Assembly (NCBI RefSeq): GCF_004346225.1
Contig: NZ_SMAJ01000004.1
Span: forward strand, 248,001-312,000
Origin: Paralcaligenes ureilyticus
GTDB lineage: Bacteria > Pseudomonadota > Gammaproteobacteria > Burkholderiales > Burkholderiaceae_B
DNA length: 64,000 nt
Direction of reading: 5' to 3'
This document shows, piece by piece, positions 8,929 to 18,869 of this stretch (within the stretch, counting starts at the first letter, position 1; every line of letters begins with the position of its first letter). The translations under genes and the position numbers were made by a program. Under the pieces are notes generated by a model. The model was not told where the DNA came from, did no database searches, and saw nothing but the letters and a program-made list of their open reading frames with translations.

Positions 8929-9978
8929 TCACAGCTGAAATATTAACCGATACGGCAGGAACGGCGCCAAACTACCCGGTGACTCATTGAGGAAATTACG
9001 AAACATAAATGTCGCCGATGCTAGGCCAAACACACAGAGGGCTAGTTTGACTGGCCGATCCAGCTTTTGGCCGGAGGAACCGTACGCGCACAAAATAGCA
9101 AGAGGCACGACAAAACCTAGAAGGTCCAGCAGCCGCACACCGGCATAAGACACCTGAACGGTCCCGAAAAATAGTATAGAAAAACCTATACTCAGGCTCA
9201 GAAGCCTCATGCGCAGATCTCTTGGCAACTGCCCTCGCCAAACCCCGCACAATAGGATAGCCACCCCAATGATGCTGGATAAGCCGCTCAAATGGGACGG
9301 GGCGGCAAAATTTGTGTATGAAGCCAGCCGAAGCGACAAATAACCGGCCGAGACTGCAACGATCAGTGTCACTAACACCGCAGCAGACAGCAGAACTCCT
9401 AGCACCAACTTTCTTGACCATGGCCGCAACGCCGCCACCAGGAAACCCAGCGAAAACGCCAACGAGTAATGGCACAGCAGTCCGGCTACACCCAATGCAC
9501 CGACCCCAGGGCCGAACGTCCGCGACCTGCGGAATTGCTGCACCGCCAACAGCAGCAGGATAGATGCAAGGCCGATACGCAGGGCATTCATCGTGTAGCT
9601 AAAAGAAAAGGCCGGCATGAATACTGCCAGCAGAAAATACTGTTCATCCTCATCCGCGCGGTATACATATATCCACAGCAGCAAGACAGCCACGGCCGCC
9701 ACCGCTCGAACGACCATCGCATCGTTGGCCAGGAACCATTGCAGGCACCGCATTAGCAGGGCAAATAGCGGCTCGACGCCTGCCAAACTCGGGCCTGCAC
9801 GAAGAGCAGCCGAGATCCCTTGGTAGGTGATCGTATCCGTTCCCGTGGGCCCGCGCAATATCGCAATGGCGCCTATAACCAACACCGCCAGGGCACAATA
9901 GACCTTGCCCCGCTCTCGGTCCATGCGCGATCCCGCCAGCATCGCGTAATTGAATAGCCATCCGGCAATGTAAATCAT
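8929..9978 (-). CDS. EpsG-family membrane protein, probable O-antigen polymerase (Wzy role)
   Basis: A 349-residue protein with about 10 hydrophobic helices. The family signature RGPTGTDTITYQG (compare RxxxxGtDtxxY of EpsG) sits after the second helix, and FSYTMNALRIGLASILLLL follows in the middle. EpsG-family proteins are polysaccharide polymerases or assembly proteins. Between wzz and wzx it is the only candidate for Wzy. It is in a tight minus-strand operon, 4 bases downstream of the GT2 gene, and 80 bp separate it from wzz. Sequence identifies the family; the polymerase role is inferred from position. Confidence 0.8.
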   Translation of the reverse strand: MIYIAGWLFNYAMLAGSRMDRERGKVYCALAVLVIGAIAILRGPTGTDTITYQGISAALRAGPSLAGVEPLFALLMRCLQWFLANDAMVVRAVAAVAVLLLWIYVYRADEDEQYFLLAVFMPAFSFSYTMNALRIGLASILLLLAVQQFRRSRTFGPGVGALGVAGLLCHYSLAFSLGFLVAALRPWSRKLVLGVLLSAAVLVTLIVAVSAGYLSLRLASYTNFAAPSHLSGLSSIIGVAILLCGVWRGQLPRDLRMRLLSLSIGFSILFFGTVQVSYAGVRLLDLLGFVVPLAILCAYGSSGQKLDRPVKLALCVFGLASATFMFRNFLNESPGSLAPFLPYRLIFQL

Positions 9979-9982
9979 CGGC

Positions 9983-10801
9983 TCACCTGCTATGCCTGTG
10001 TTGCCAGCTTTCGCACAGGCGATTGAGGAAGACTGTCGTCCGACGCGGCAAGCAGTACGTCGCTACGCCTCGCAACAAGCCCGCCGTCGCTATCAAGCTG
10101 AAATCATAATGCTTCAAGATCAGCAGAATTCGACTGCGAATCTGGGTTTTGCGCTTACGGCTGGATATACTGTCCGGGTCGATGATGTACTCAATGAGTG
10201 CGCATGGCAGATTATCTGTACGATACTTGCCTACAATTTTGAAAAACAAGGCCAGATCCTCCGCGGCCGGGTATTCGGTTGGATAGAAACCCACGTCCTG
10301 CAGCACCCGGGATCGCATCAAGATTGATGGGTGGACAAACGGCGAATTCAAAAAAATCTTCCGTCGAATGGATGCCGAATCGACGGGGGGTCGCGACGTG
10401 AAGAGCGGCTGCCCCTGTGGGTCAACATAATTCGCCCAACTCCCCAGCAACGCGCAATCCGGATGCGCTTGCATAAAGGCATGTTGGCGCGCCAGGCGGT
10501 CGGCGATGCAGCGATCTCCGCAGTCCAGCCGGGCAATATAAGGGTACTGATCGACGCAGCGTTCCAGCCCGGCATTCAGGGCATGTTCAATGCCCTGGTT
10601 TGCCGGTAAAGTAATCAGTTCAATCGACAGGGCGCCATCATACGAAGACAGTACTGAAGCCGCAGGGTATTTCGCGCTGCCGTCATCTACGATCCACACA
10701 TCGGGCCGCAGGCTCCCTGCCTCGACCGAGGCCAGGGAGTCCAGCAAATCGTCGCCCGCATTGAAATACGGGATCAACAGGCAAACATCCGATCTGGGCA
10801 A
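9983..10801 (-). CDS. Glycosyltransferase family 2
   Basis: A GT2 enzyme of about 272 residues. The GT-A fold opens with VCLLIPYFNAGDDLLDSLAS, followed by the nucleotide motif VWIVDDGS and the DxD-like ARLDCGDRCIADRLARQ. It probably adds one sugar of the O-unit on the cytoplasmic face; donor and linkage cannot be read. The frame is open far upstream to 11227, but that part overlaps wzx in another frame. TTG 10801 has AGGA 8 bases upstream, sits just after the wzx stop (10819) and preserves the conserved N-terminus, so it is the chosen start. Confidence 0.82.
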   Translation of the reverse strand: MPRSDVCLLIPYFNAGDDLLDSLASVEAGSLRPDVWIVDDGSAKYPAASVLSSYDGALSIELITLPANQGIEHALNAGLERCVDQYPYIARLDCGDRCIADRLARQHAFMQAHPDCALLGSWANYVDPQGQPLFTSRPPVDSASIRRKIFLNSPFVHPSILMRSRVLQDVGFYPTEYPAAEDLALFFKIVGKYRTDNLPCALIEYIIDPDSISSRKRKTQIRSRILLILKHYDFSLIATAGLLRGVATYCLPRRTTVFLNRLCESWQHRHSR

Positions 10802-10818
10802 AAGCAGAATCCTGAAAA

Positions 10819-12084
10819 CTAGGGTGGGGGGCTCTGAGTTGCAAGCTGGGTACGTCGATATGTGATGTAGCCCAGGATGATCCGTAGGATCAGCATGAGC
10901 GATTCGGTACACAAGACGCAAAACGCCACATTGTAGGCTGACAAAGCCCCCATGGTCCACACACTGCCTAGCAGCGTTATATGCACCAGGCCCGCTGCCA
11001 CGAGTGTGTGGTTGGCGATATGGGGTCGCCCTAGCGCGGCAAACAAGGGGTAGCCCAGTACCATCCCCAGCGTCGATACCGGCACAGTTGCAAGGAAAAC
11101 GTATAGTACAGGGACCGCCGACGCGTAGGATGCCCCAAAAGCCAGTTGCACAACCTCTGGGGCGAACCAGGCAATAACCCCGCAGCCGGCTACCATGACG
11201 CCCGTCATGGTCGGCACAATTTTCCATAGGACCCGCACATCGCGGCTATTAGCCAGCGAGGGGTACAAGGCTTGGCTTACCGGGCCTCCCACGCTTTGGC
11301 CCGCCTTATAGATCTGTTCGACCGCGGTGTACAGGCCGGCCTGCATCAGCCCTGCAGCGCCGATCACAATGGCGTTGGCAGACGTATACGCGGCAAAGGC
11401 AAGCCGTCCCCAGAAATACCCGGCCGTGTCGCGTAGGACTTTCAGTCCGCCATGCAATGACATACCCATGGGGTGATATCCCAAGCTGTGCATGGTGTAC
11501 AAACCAATACCCATTCCCAGACCATTGGCCAGGGCCAGCGACGCCAGCACCCAGACCCCATCGCCCGCCTGTCGGACCAGTACGAACACCGACACCATGA
11601 ATGCCAGGCGCACCGCTACCATGTAGAACGCATAGGCCTTCATGTGTTCCAGCCCCTGGAATAGCCACACGGGCTGGTAGGCCTGTGCCACTACCGTGAG
11701 CCCGGCAAATATGAATAATGAGGGATACGGCCGATACGCCGGCAGGCAGGCTAGGGCGAACAGGGCCAGCAAGGCGCCCGCAACCAGTAGGATCTTTGCG
11801 CCATGAACATCGGCGATGATCTGCTGTATCTTGACTGCCTGGTCCCGATTCAGGGACACCTCGTAAGTCGCCGACACGGAAAACCCATAGTCGGTCAGGG
11901 TAAAGGCCAACTGCGTGGCCGCCATCACCGCCATGACCGCACCGTATTCGGATACCGGCAGAACCCGGGTCAGAAACGGGATGATTGCAAGGTGGGCGAT
12001 ATAGGTACTGATCTGGTAGGAAAATAGCCAGCCGGTGTTTCGCACCAATCGGTAACGCAGGAGTTTATGCAGTATCGATTTCAA
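10819..12084 (-). CDS. wzx: Lipid-linked oligosaccharide flippase, Wzx family
   Basis: A 421-residue integral membrane protein with about 12 helices, of the polysaccharide-biosynthesis MATE-like flippase family. The N-terminus LVRNTGWLFSYQISTYIAHL with PFLTRVLPVSEYGAVM is typical of Wzx. It moves the undecaprenyl-linked repeat unit across the inner membrane for polymerisation. It stands between the WbaP-type gene (2-bp gap) and the GT2 gene, consistent with one transcript. Length is normal. Confidence 0.87.
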   Translation of the reverse strand: MKSILHKLLRYRLVRNTGWLFSYQISTYIAHLAIIPFLTRVLPVSEYGAVMAVMAATQLAFTLTDYGFSVSATYEVSLNRDQAVKIQQIIADVHGAKILLVAGALLALFALACLPAYRPYPSLFIFAGLTVVAQAYQPVWLFQGLEHMKAYAFYMVAVRLAFMVSVFVLVRQAGDGVWVLASLALANGLGMGIGLYTMHSLGYHPMGMSLHGGLKVLRDTAGYFWGRLAFAAYTSANAIVIGAAGLMQAGLYTAVEQIYKAGQSVGGPVSQALYPSLANSRDVRVLWKIVPTMTGVMVAGCGVIAWFAPEVVQLAFGASYASAVPVLYVFLATVPVSTLGMVLGYPLFAALGRPHIANHTLVAAGLVHITLLGSVWTMGALSAYNVAFCVLCTESLMLILRIILGYITYRRTQLATQSPPP

Positions 12085-12086
12085 CG

Positions 12087-13514
12087 CTAGTACGCGCCTT
12101 TGCGTTTCAGTACTACGTTAATCGTCTTGAACAATATGGCAATGTCGTTCCATAGGGACCAATTTTTAACGTACCATGCGTCGAAATATACCCGGGTCTC
12201 GTAATCCACGTCGTTGCGCCCGCTTACCTGCCAAAGGCCGGTCATCCCAGGGTTGGCTAGTAAATAATAGTCAACGTTCTCCGCGTATCGTTCCAGTTCC
12301 TCATCGATAACCGGCCGTGGCCCCACAAGGCTCATCTCGCCTTTCAGAATATTCCACAGTTGCGGTAATTCGTCCAGGCTGGTTTTGCGCAGGAAAGCAC
12401 CAATAGGTGTGTTGCGTGGGTCGTCTTTCAGTTTGAAGTCTTTTTCCCATTCGGATTTGGCTTGTGTATCGGTGGCGAGCAGTGCGGCTAGCGCCTCGTC
12501 CGCGTTCGTGACCATGGATCGGAATTTAAGGCATTTGAATTTACGCCCATTGCGCCCCACTCGCTCGTGGCGGTACAGCGGGCTGCCGCCGTCGCGTGCG
12601 ATAAGTATCGCCAGGGTTATTAATAATGGCGACAGCAGGATGGCGATAGTCAGCGAGCCTAGAATGTCGAATATTCGCTTTTGGATGCGTGCCGTTAGTT
12701 TGGTCAGGTTGTTGTTGATTCTAAGGATGAGCACTTCGTGGCTGAAGATGAACGACATGTCGGTGCTGTTTAGTGGTATGCCTCGCGTGGTCGGGATGAC
12801 CGATACCGAGCGGCAATCGCGCACAGTAAGATTTTTGATCCATAGTTCGCGTTGTGCTTCTTCTTCGTATTCCACCGCTACGAAAAATTGGGTGTGTCGC
12901 GGGTCGATGCTGGCCCATAGCAGTGCTTCGTCGCTGATGACCGGTACATTGAACAGAGAATCCGGGTGGTGTTTGCCGTTGGCAAAAAAGTATTGCACAT
13001 CAAAGCCAAGGTCTTTTTCGCTTTTAATGGCCAGATAGGCGTCTTTCGCGTTTTTGCCGGCGCCAATGATCACGCTTTGTTTTTGCCATAGCCCGAATCT
13101 AAAGAGCGCCTTTTTGGCCCAGTATCGTGCCAACGGCAACAACACTATGATAAAGGACCATGCAAATACCCAGATATATCTGGAAAGTTGCCATTTGGAA
13201 AAGGCGACTATGGCCAGGTCGATAATGGCAAAAATAGCGATAGTGCGTAACGATTCTTTTAATTCGAACCAGAACGGCTTTCGGTAGGTGTAGTGGCGCA
13301 GGCGCACGGAGAACCATGCGATGCATGCCAGCGAAAGCAATAGATGCGCCACGAACCGGGATTCAACTTCGCCTTTGGGTATATAGTTGTACAGGTTGCC
13401 CCAAAGCAGGTAGACCAGGCCGGCGGAAAGGAAGAGCCCGGCATTGAAAGAGATGAAGTCGGCCGCCGCCAGTATGGTTGCCGCCGGGAATGCGGCTTTA
13501 CGAGTTGCTTTCAT
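12087..13514 (-). CDS. wbaP: Undecaprenyl-phosphate hexose-1-phosphate transferase, WbaP family
   Basis: A 475-residue polyprenyl-phosphate hexosyl-1-phosphate transferase. There are 4-5 N-terminal membrane helices, a Rossmann-like middle domain (SVIIGAGKNAKDAYLAIKSE), a membrane re-entrant helix (ILGSLTIAILLSPLLITLAI) and the catalytic domain with HERVGRNGRKFKCLKFRSM, TSLDELPQLWNILKGEMS and LVGPRPVI. WbaP/WcaJ-type enzymes load Gal-1-P or Glc-1-P onto undecaprenyl phosphate. It heads the minus-strand block. It is a second initiating enzyme besides WbpL, which uses a different fold and normally a HexNAc. Confidence 0.9.
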   Translation of the reverse strand: MKATRKAAFPAATILAAADFISFNAGLFLSAGLVYLLWGNLYNYIPKGEVESRFVAHLLLSLACIAWFSVRLRHYTYRKPFWFELKESLRTIAIFAIIDLAIVAFSKWQLSRYIWVFAWSFIIVLLPLARYWAKKALFRFGLWQKQSVIIGAGKNAKDAYLAIKSEKDLGFDVQYFFANGKHHPDSLFNVPVISDEALLWASIDPRHTQFFVAVEYEEEAQRELWIKNLTVRDCRSVSVIPTTRGIPLNSTDMSFIFSHEVLILRINNNLTKLTARIQKRIFDILGSLTIAILLSPLLITLAILIARDGGSPLYRHERVGRNGRKFKCLKFRSMVTNADEALAALLATDTQAKSEWEKDFKLKDDPRNTPIGAFLRKTSLDELPQLWNILKGEMSLVGPRPVIDEELERYAENVDYYLLANPGMTGLWQVSGRNDVDYETRVYFDAWYVKNWSLWNDIAILFKTINVVLKRKGAY

Positions 13515-13682
13515 CGGGCCTTGTCAAGATTTTGGTTTGGGATATAGCCTTGGGTGTAGCCGGTAGTTTAGTAGGCTTTTGCTCAGCTTATACTATCGCG
13601 ACTTTAGAATTGGTGTATGGGCGCTGTTCGCCGATAACTCTGGCTGATTTACTTTTCACCACAAAATAAATACTTTATAACT

Positions 13683-14933
13683 ATGAACGAAAGCGCTTTA
13701 GACAATAGATTTCTGTCCTTGACGGTTTCTTTCGCGGTATTTCTGTTTTTTTCATGCATGCTGGCGGTGCCTGTCGGCTACACCGTCGGTCCGGCGATTC
13801 TGTTAATAACCAGCGTGTATGTCTTGAGCAAACGGCCGCGTCTGGATCTTTCTTACGAAGATAAACGGCTTGTTTACCTGCTGCTGGTGGTTTTTCTGGT
13901 GGCGCTGTTTATGTATGTCTATCATGCCAATCGGGTTCGCAGCCTGGACTTGCCCAGCCGTTATGTGTTGGCGGTGCCGGTTTTGTTCATGTTGCTGGGT
14001 AGGTCGCCGCGTCTGTCGTGGTTATGGGCCGGGTTGATCACAGGTTGCGTGTGTGGTGCGGCGCTGGCGCTTTGGCAGGCGGTGGCATTGGGCCTACATC
14101 GGCCTTCGGGTTTTACCGGCGTTATTCAGTTTGGCGACTTGGGTTTGGCGATGGGGGTTTTCTGTGTAGCCGGGTTGTTTTGGGCGGCAACGCAGGCGCG
14201 GTACGCGCGACAATGGCAACTGGCACTGGTGCTTGGCGCCGTTGCGGGCGGGTGTGTTTCGGTTATATCGGGAAGCCGCGGAGGCTGGATAGCGCTTCCG
14301 CTGGTACTTGTGCTATTTCTTGTGGCGTTTTTGAATAGGCAGAATTTGGCGCGCGCGATGGGCTTGGTGCTTGTTTTGTGTGCGGGTTTGGCGATTCTGG
14401 TGGTAACTGTACCAAGTTTAAAAACACGTTATACCCAAGCCGTATCGGACGTGCAAAAGTTTGACGATGGTGTTGCCGACACATCGATAGGGGCGCGGCT
14501 GGCACTCTGGGATGCTCTTTTCATAATGATTCCGCAAAAGCCTGTTCTGGGCTGGAGCGAAAAAGACTACCACATTGAACTTAAGCGTCTGGTGGCAGAG
14601 AAAAAGGCCAAACCCGTGATTTTGCAATTGGCTAATACCCACAACAATTATCTGGAGCTTTGGGTCTTTCAGGGTTTCATCGGCCTGCTGGCCGTTTTGG
14701 CCTTGATGTTTGCTGCGTTCTGGTCTTTTTGCCGGCGATTGAGATCAGATAATATGGCCGTGCGGGTGATGGCCGTGTGTGGCGCCTCTTTGCTGGCCTG
14801 TTATGCCGTGTTTGGCACGTCGCAGGTTATTTTAGGTCGCAACAACACCTTGCTATTCTTTTTGGTCTCGTTGGTGGTGTTTTGGGCCTGTATGCGCCGC
14901 GAAGAAAACAAGGATCGCCGCGCTCTAACATAG
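13683..14933 (+). CDS. O-antigen ligase-family membrane protein (WaaL/Wzy_C)
   Basis: A 416-residue protein with about 11-12 helices and the Wzy_C/O-antigen ligase core: SVISGSRGGWIALPLVLVLF, a periplasmic loop with DTSIGARLALWDALF, and the conserved THNNYLELWVFQGFIGL. WaaL ligases join the polymerised O-chain to lipid A-core in the periplasm. WaaL and some Wzy polymerases share this domain. As an EpsG-type polymerase candidate already sits in the locus, ligase is the more likely role. It is transcribed divergently from the wbaP block and followed 23 bp later by a GT4 gene. Confidence 0.8.
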   Translation: MNESALDNRFLSLTVSFAVFLFFSCMLAVPVGYTVGPAILLITSVYVLSKRPRLDLSYEDKRLVYLLLVVFLVALFMYVYHANRVRSLDLPSRYVLAVPVLFMLLGRSPRLSWLWAGLITGCVCGAALALWQAVALGLHRPSGFTGVIQFGDLGLAMGVFCVAGLFWAATQARYARQWQLALVLGAVAGGCVSVISGSRGGWIALPLVLVLFLVAFLNRQNLARAMGLVLVLCAGLAILVVTVPSLKTRYTQAVSDVQKFDDGVADTSIGARLALWDALFIMIPQKPVLGWSEKDYHIELKRLVAEKKAKPVILQLANTHNNYLELWVFQGFIGLLAVLALMFAAFWSFCRRLRSDNMAVRVMAVCGASLLACYAVFGTSQVILGRNNTLLFFLVSLVVFWACMRREENKDRRALT

Positions 14934-14956
14934 CGAGCCCGGCCATTTCCCTACCT

Positions 14957-16060
14957 ATGCATATACTTCATATTACCGAGGCGTTGGGTGGGGGGGTCCT
15001 GAATGTTGTCCAGCAGGTGGCAACGCGCCAGACGGAGGCCGGCTTGTCGGTGACTGTGGCTCATTCAGTGCGTTTCGATACTCCCGACGAGCTTGTTTTA
15101 TCGGAAATGTTCCCCAGCCCGATACGTCGGGTTATCGTTCCGATGGCCACGAACGTTGCCCCCTATCAAGATATGAAAGCGGTGTGGCGCCTTGTACGCG
15201 TTATCAGGAAGCTGAACCCTGACGTCATTCATTTGCATTCGTCCAAAGCAGGTGTTTTGGGCCGGATTGCTTGCCGGTTGGCCGGGAAACGGGAGCGTTG
15301 CTTTTATAGCCCCCATGGGTTTTCGTTTTTGCGAAAAGACGTTAGCGGGTTCAAACGGGCGCTTTTTGTATTTTTTGAGAGGGTAGCCGGGCGTTTTGGC
15401 GGGACGACGATTGCGTGCTCGCCAAGCGAACTGCAGTTGGCGTTAAACACGGCCCGGCACCGCGGAGCCGTTTTGGTTGAAAATAGCATGCCGGCAGGGT
15501 TCTCAGGTGAAGCAACGGGAAGCGCCGGGACGGATTTTGTCGTTTCAACTTCGGGCCGTATTTGTTTTCCAAAAAATCCGTCGGCGTTTTGCGACCTTGC
15601 GCTTGCTTTCCGAAACGATTCAGTCAGCTTTTTGTGGATCGGCGATGGTGAGCTTAGAGCGCAACTATCGTCGGGGGGCAGCCTTCCGGATAATCTGAAA
15701 ATAACCGGGTGGGTATCGAGAGGCGAAGCGATTGATTATCTTAGGGGTTCAGACTTATTTGTCATGACGTCCCTGTGGGAGGGGATGCCGCTGGCCCTGA
15801 TTGAAGCGCAGGCGCTGGGCCTTGCCGCAGTTGTTCCGGATGTTGAGGGTTGCAAAGACGTTGTGATTGACGGCGTTACAGGTTTTGTTTGTGCGGATGT
15901 GGCTGATATGAAGAGAAAAATCAGCTTGCTGAAATCGGACGCCGAGTTACGCAAAAGGATGGGGAAAGAGGCGCGTGAACAGGCCTTTAAGCGGTTTTCG
16001 CCCGAACGCATGCATCAGGAACTGATGGCTGTTTATGGGCTGCCTTGCGGGGATCGCTAG
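14957..16060 (+). CDS. Glycosyltransferase family 4
   Basis: A GT4 enzyme of 367 residues starting at ATG 14957 (MHILHITEALGGGVLNVV). The longer frame from 14777 runs through the preceding ligase gene in another frame. Typical marks are GGGVLNVVQQ, HLHSSKAGVLGRIACRL, YSPHGFSFLRKD and the C-terminal donor site SLWEGMPLALIEAQALGL. It lies 23 bp after the ligase gene and probably adds a sugar to the O-unit or core. The sugar cannot be inferred. The REP hairpin with a T7 run right after the stop may terminate this transcript. Confidence 0.85.
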   Translation: MHILHITEALGGGVLNVVQQVATRQTEAGLSVTVAHSVRFDTPDELVLSEMFPSPIRRVIVPMATNVAPYQDMKAVWRLVRVIRKLNPDVIHLHSSKAGVLGRIACRLAGKRERCFYSPHGFSFLRKDVSGFKRALFVFFERVAGRFGGTTIACSPSELQLALNTARHRGAVLVENSMPAGFSGEATGSAGTDFVVSTSGRICFPKNPSAFCDLALAFRNDSVSFLWIGDGELRAQLSSGGSLPDNLKITGWVSRGEAIDYLRGSDLFVMTSLWEGMPLALIEAQALGLAAVVPDVEGCKDVVIDGVTGFVCADVADMKRKISLLKSDAELRKRMGKEAREQAFKRFSPERMHQELMAVYGLPCGDR

Positions 16061-16076
16061 TTAGCTCTTAGAGGTG

Positions 16077-16298
16077 TGTAGGGGCAGCCCTTGTGGCTGC
16101 CATTTTTTTACGTAATGATGGCACCCACAAGGGGTGCCGCTACAAAAGCTGGTGTTTTGGGGCTGAGGGGTCGCTGCGTGGTTTGGTGATTTTAGCGCTG
16201 GGCTTTTGGGGGCGGGATTGGGGCGGGTGGCAGCCACAAGGGCTGCCGCTACAAAAACGTATCCGTCGCGCATGTAGCGGCACCCCTTGTGGGTGCCA
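16077..16298. repeat. Cluster of four REP hairpins
   Basis: The 358-bp gap between the GT4 gene and the autotransporter holds REPs at 16077-16102 (+), 16119-16144 (-), 16228-16253 (-) and 16273-16298 (+). Stems are of the GGCAGC type (1st and 3rd) and the GGCACC type (2nd and 4th). The first is followed by seven T, so it has the form of an intrinsic terminator for the upstream gene. The remainder (16299-16418) is AT-rich leader with the small palindrome GTCAC-CAAC-GTGAC at 16382-16395. Confidence 0.9.
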
Positions 16299-16418
16299 GG
16301 TTTGTTGCTAAACCCTAATGGTTTTCCCTCTAAATCTAAATAAACATATCAAAATACGTCGAAACATTTCATACTCCGGTTGTCACCAACGTGACTTTTC
16401 TATCTACCGGAGGAAACA

Positions 16419-18856
16419 ATGACGATTCAGTCTATATCGATGTTGCCGTTGGACGAAAGTGGGGCCCAGGCAGCGGATGGAAGCAGACGTTTGGCGCACA
16501 CGCCGTTGGCGTCGAGGTGTTTGTGGGGTGTGGTGGCGGCGGTCGGCCTGTCGTGCCTGGGGTTTGGCGATATTGCGGCGGCCAAGCCGCTGGCCGAAGG
16601 CGAGCATAAGCGCAAGGACGAACCTTTATCGGTGGTGATGTGGTCGCCGCCACCCGACGAAGCGGAGCTGATCATGACGGAGGCGCAGTGGGGAGATCCC
16701 GGTGCGCCTTTTGTTTTCTCGGGCGACACCTTGCGTACGGGAGGTTCGTTTGAATCGCGCCGCGACATCGGGATTGGATCGCAGGCGTTGATTAATACCT
16801 ATGGCGATTCGGTCCTGTATTTAAGCGGCACGGTTCGCAGTGAATCCGGTTCGCGCCAAAGTCTGGCCAAGCTGGGGGCGGGCGCACTTTGGTGTTATCG
16901 GGGGCAAACACTTACGCGGGCAACACCTTGCTGCTGCAAGGCGGTCTGCACGTGGCTAGCGACAGTGCTTTGGGCGCGCCGTTTGGAACGCTGCATGCCA
17001 ATACGGGCACCGTCTTGAGTTATGCGCCGGGTGTGACGGTGATGAATGGCTTGCAACTGCAGGCAGTGGATATAGGCACGCGCGTGCCGGCCGGTTCGTA
17101 CTCGACCGTGACGCCGCTTGATTATGCCGATAGTGTGCAGCTAATGGTCAATAGCGGCGAGGCGACTCAGCTGGGTACGATGGCGGGCTCGGCGCCTTTG
17201 GTCAAGCAGGGGGCGGGGCGCCTGCGTCTGGGCGGCGATGTGGCGGCGTATTTCGGTACGGCGACCGTCAACCAGGGCACGCTGGCTGTGGACCGGTATT
17301 TTTCGGGATCGGTGCAAGTCAATGAGGGCGCGCGGCTGCAAGGGACAGGCGTGGTGGGGCCGACGACTATTCAGGCCGGTGGCGTTTTGGCGCCGGGAAA
17401 TAGTATTGGCGCGTTGACGGTGCAGGGCGATTTGGTGTTCAAGCCGGGCGCCCGTTTCGAGGTGGAGGCCACGGCACTGGGAGCGGCGGATTTTGTGCAG
17501 GTGACGGGCCGCGCCTTGCTTGATGGCGATCTGGTAGCGCTGGCGCAGGCAGGCGATTGGCAGGCCAGCACGCGCTATACGGTGCTGCGTGCCGAGCAGG
17601 GTTTGGACGGCAGCCGATTTGCGGCGGCGAGCAGCAATTTTGCGTTTTTAACCCCCACGTTGGCGTATGACGATGAACAGGTGTTTTTAACGCTGGCACG
17701 CAATGACACGGCGTTTGACGAGGTGGCGCAAACGCCTGTTGAAGATGAGGTGGTCAAGGCCTTGGAGGCCGAGGACGGCGCCGTAGCGCCGGCGCTGTAC
17801 GACAAGGTGGTGGTGCTGGATAGGCTAGGAGCGCGGCAGGCATTTCAACAGTTGTCCGGGAGTTGGGCGGCGTCGGTGCGATCCGGTGTGATCGACGATA
17901 ACCGTTTTATTCGGGAAGCGGTGTTCGAGCATGCCCGTCCTTTGTGGCCGGCAGGCGAGGGTGTGTTCGGGTCTACGGGGCCGAGTGGGCGGGCGTCGGA
18001 AGCGGCGCCCGGGTTCTGGAGCCATGCGTTTCATTCTTCGGCCGATCGTGCGGGTTATGGCGGTACGCCGGCGGATCACCGCGATATTCAGGGCGTGGTG
18101 CTGGGTGCGTGGCAACCGGTAGGCCGGAACTGGAGTCTGGGTGGGTTCTTCGGCGCGCAGCAAAGCCATTTGTGGCGCGATGCCGCCATGGCCGGGGCGC
18201 GCATTCGTAGTGTGCATGCGGGCTTGGCTTTGGCGGGCGAGGAGGGCAACTGGCGTTATACGCTGGGTGCAGTGCACACCTGGCACCGCGTTCAAAGCCG
18301 TCGCACGGTGGCGGTGGGAGGGCTGAACGATGGGTTGCAAAGCGCCTATGGAGCGGGCGCAACGCAGGTGTTTGGGGAGGTGTCGTGGCCGTTCGGTCTG
18401 GGTGGCTCGGGCTCTCGTTCAGCCTCTGTGGCTATCGAACCTTTCACGCGTTTGGCCTGGGTGGATGTCCGCACGCAGGGTTTTGCCGAGCAAGGCGGTG
18501 CGGCGGCGTTGGATGTGCGGCCGGCGCATCAGTCGGTGTTGTTTTCTACGTTGGGGTTGAGGGTTACACAGCCGATTGAAACGGTAACGGGGGCTGCCCA
18601 GGTGCATGGTCTGCTGGCGTGGCGCTACGCCAGTGGCGATGTGGCTTCGGTTTCGCGGCAAAGTTTTAGAGGCGGCGCCAGGCATGTGGTTTTCGAGTCC
18701 GAAGGCCAGCCTGTTGCGCGCAGTGCCTGGTTGTTCGAACTCGGCCTCCAGGCGCGTTTGGCCAAAGGCGTTGATGTGGGCATTGCCTACGCCGGCCAGT
18801 TCGCCCGTGGTTTGCAAGACCACGGTGCTAGGTTAAGTTTGACCTGGGCGTTTTGA
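16419..18856 (+). pseudogene. Autotransporter (type Va) with an internal frameshift
   Basis: ATG 16419, with GGAGG 7-8 bases upstream, opens a frame with an extended signal peptide (hydrophobic LWGVVAAVGLSCLGFGDIAA, cleavage near residue 55) and a beta-helical passenger. The frame leaves its homology at about 16885: LAKLGAG should run into TLVLSGANTYAGNT, a passenger-associated transport repeat, which is encoded in another frame from about 16888. That frame continues through GTGVVGPTTIQAGGVLAPGNS to an outer-membrane barrel (last ~270 residues) ending in LSLTWAF with the terminal Phe expected for BAM recognition. One missing base near the GGGGGCGGGCG tract explains it: a broken gene, phase variation or a sequencing error. 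Function of the passenger is unknown. Confidence 0.85.
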
Positions 18857-18869
18857 GGGGCGGGTGCGT

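Noticed and set aside
9983-11227. A longer GT2 frame reaching back to 11227
   Set aside because: The extra N-terminal part overlaps wzx in another frame and has shadow-like composition; conserved GT2 sequence starts near 10801.
16093-16311. Small frames across the REP clusters (for example GTPCGCHR or PPTRGGAT peptides)
   Set aside because: Pure translation of REP hairpins, repeated in every cluster; not genes.
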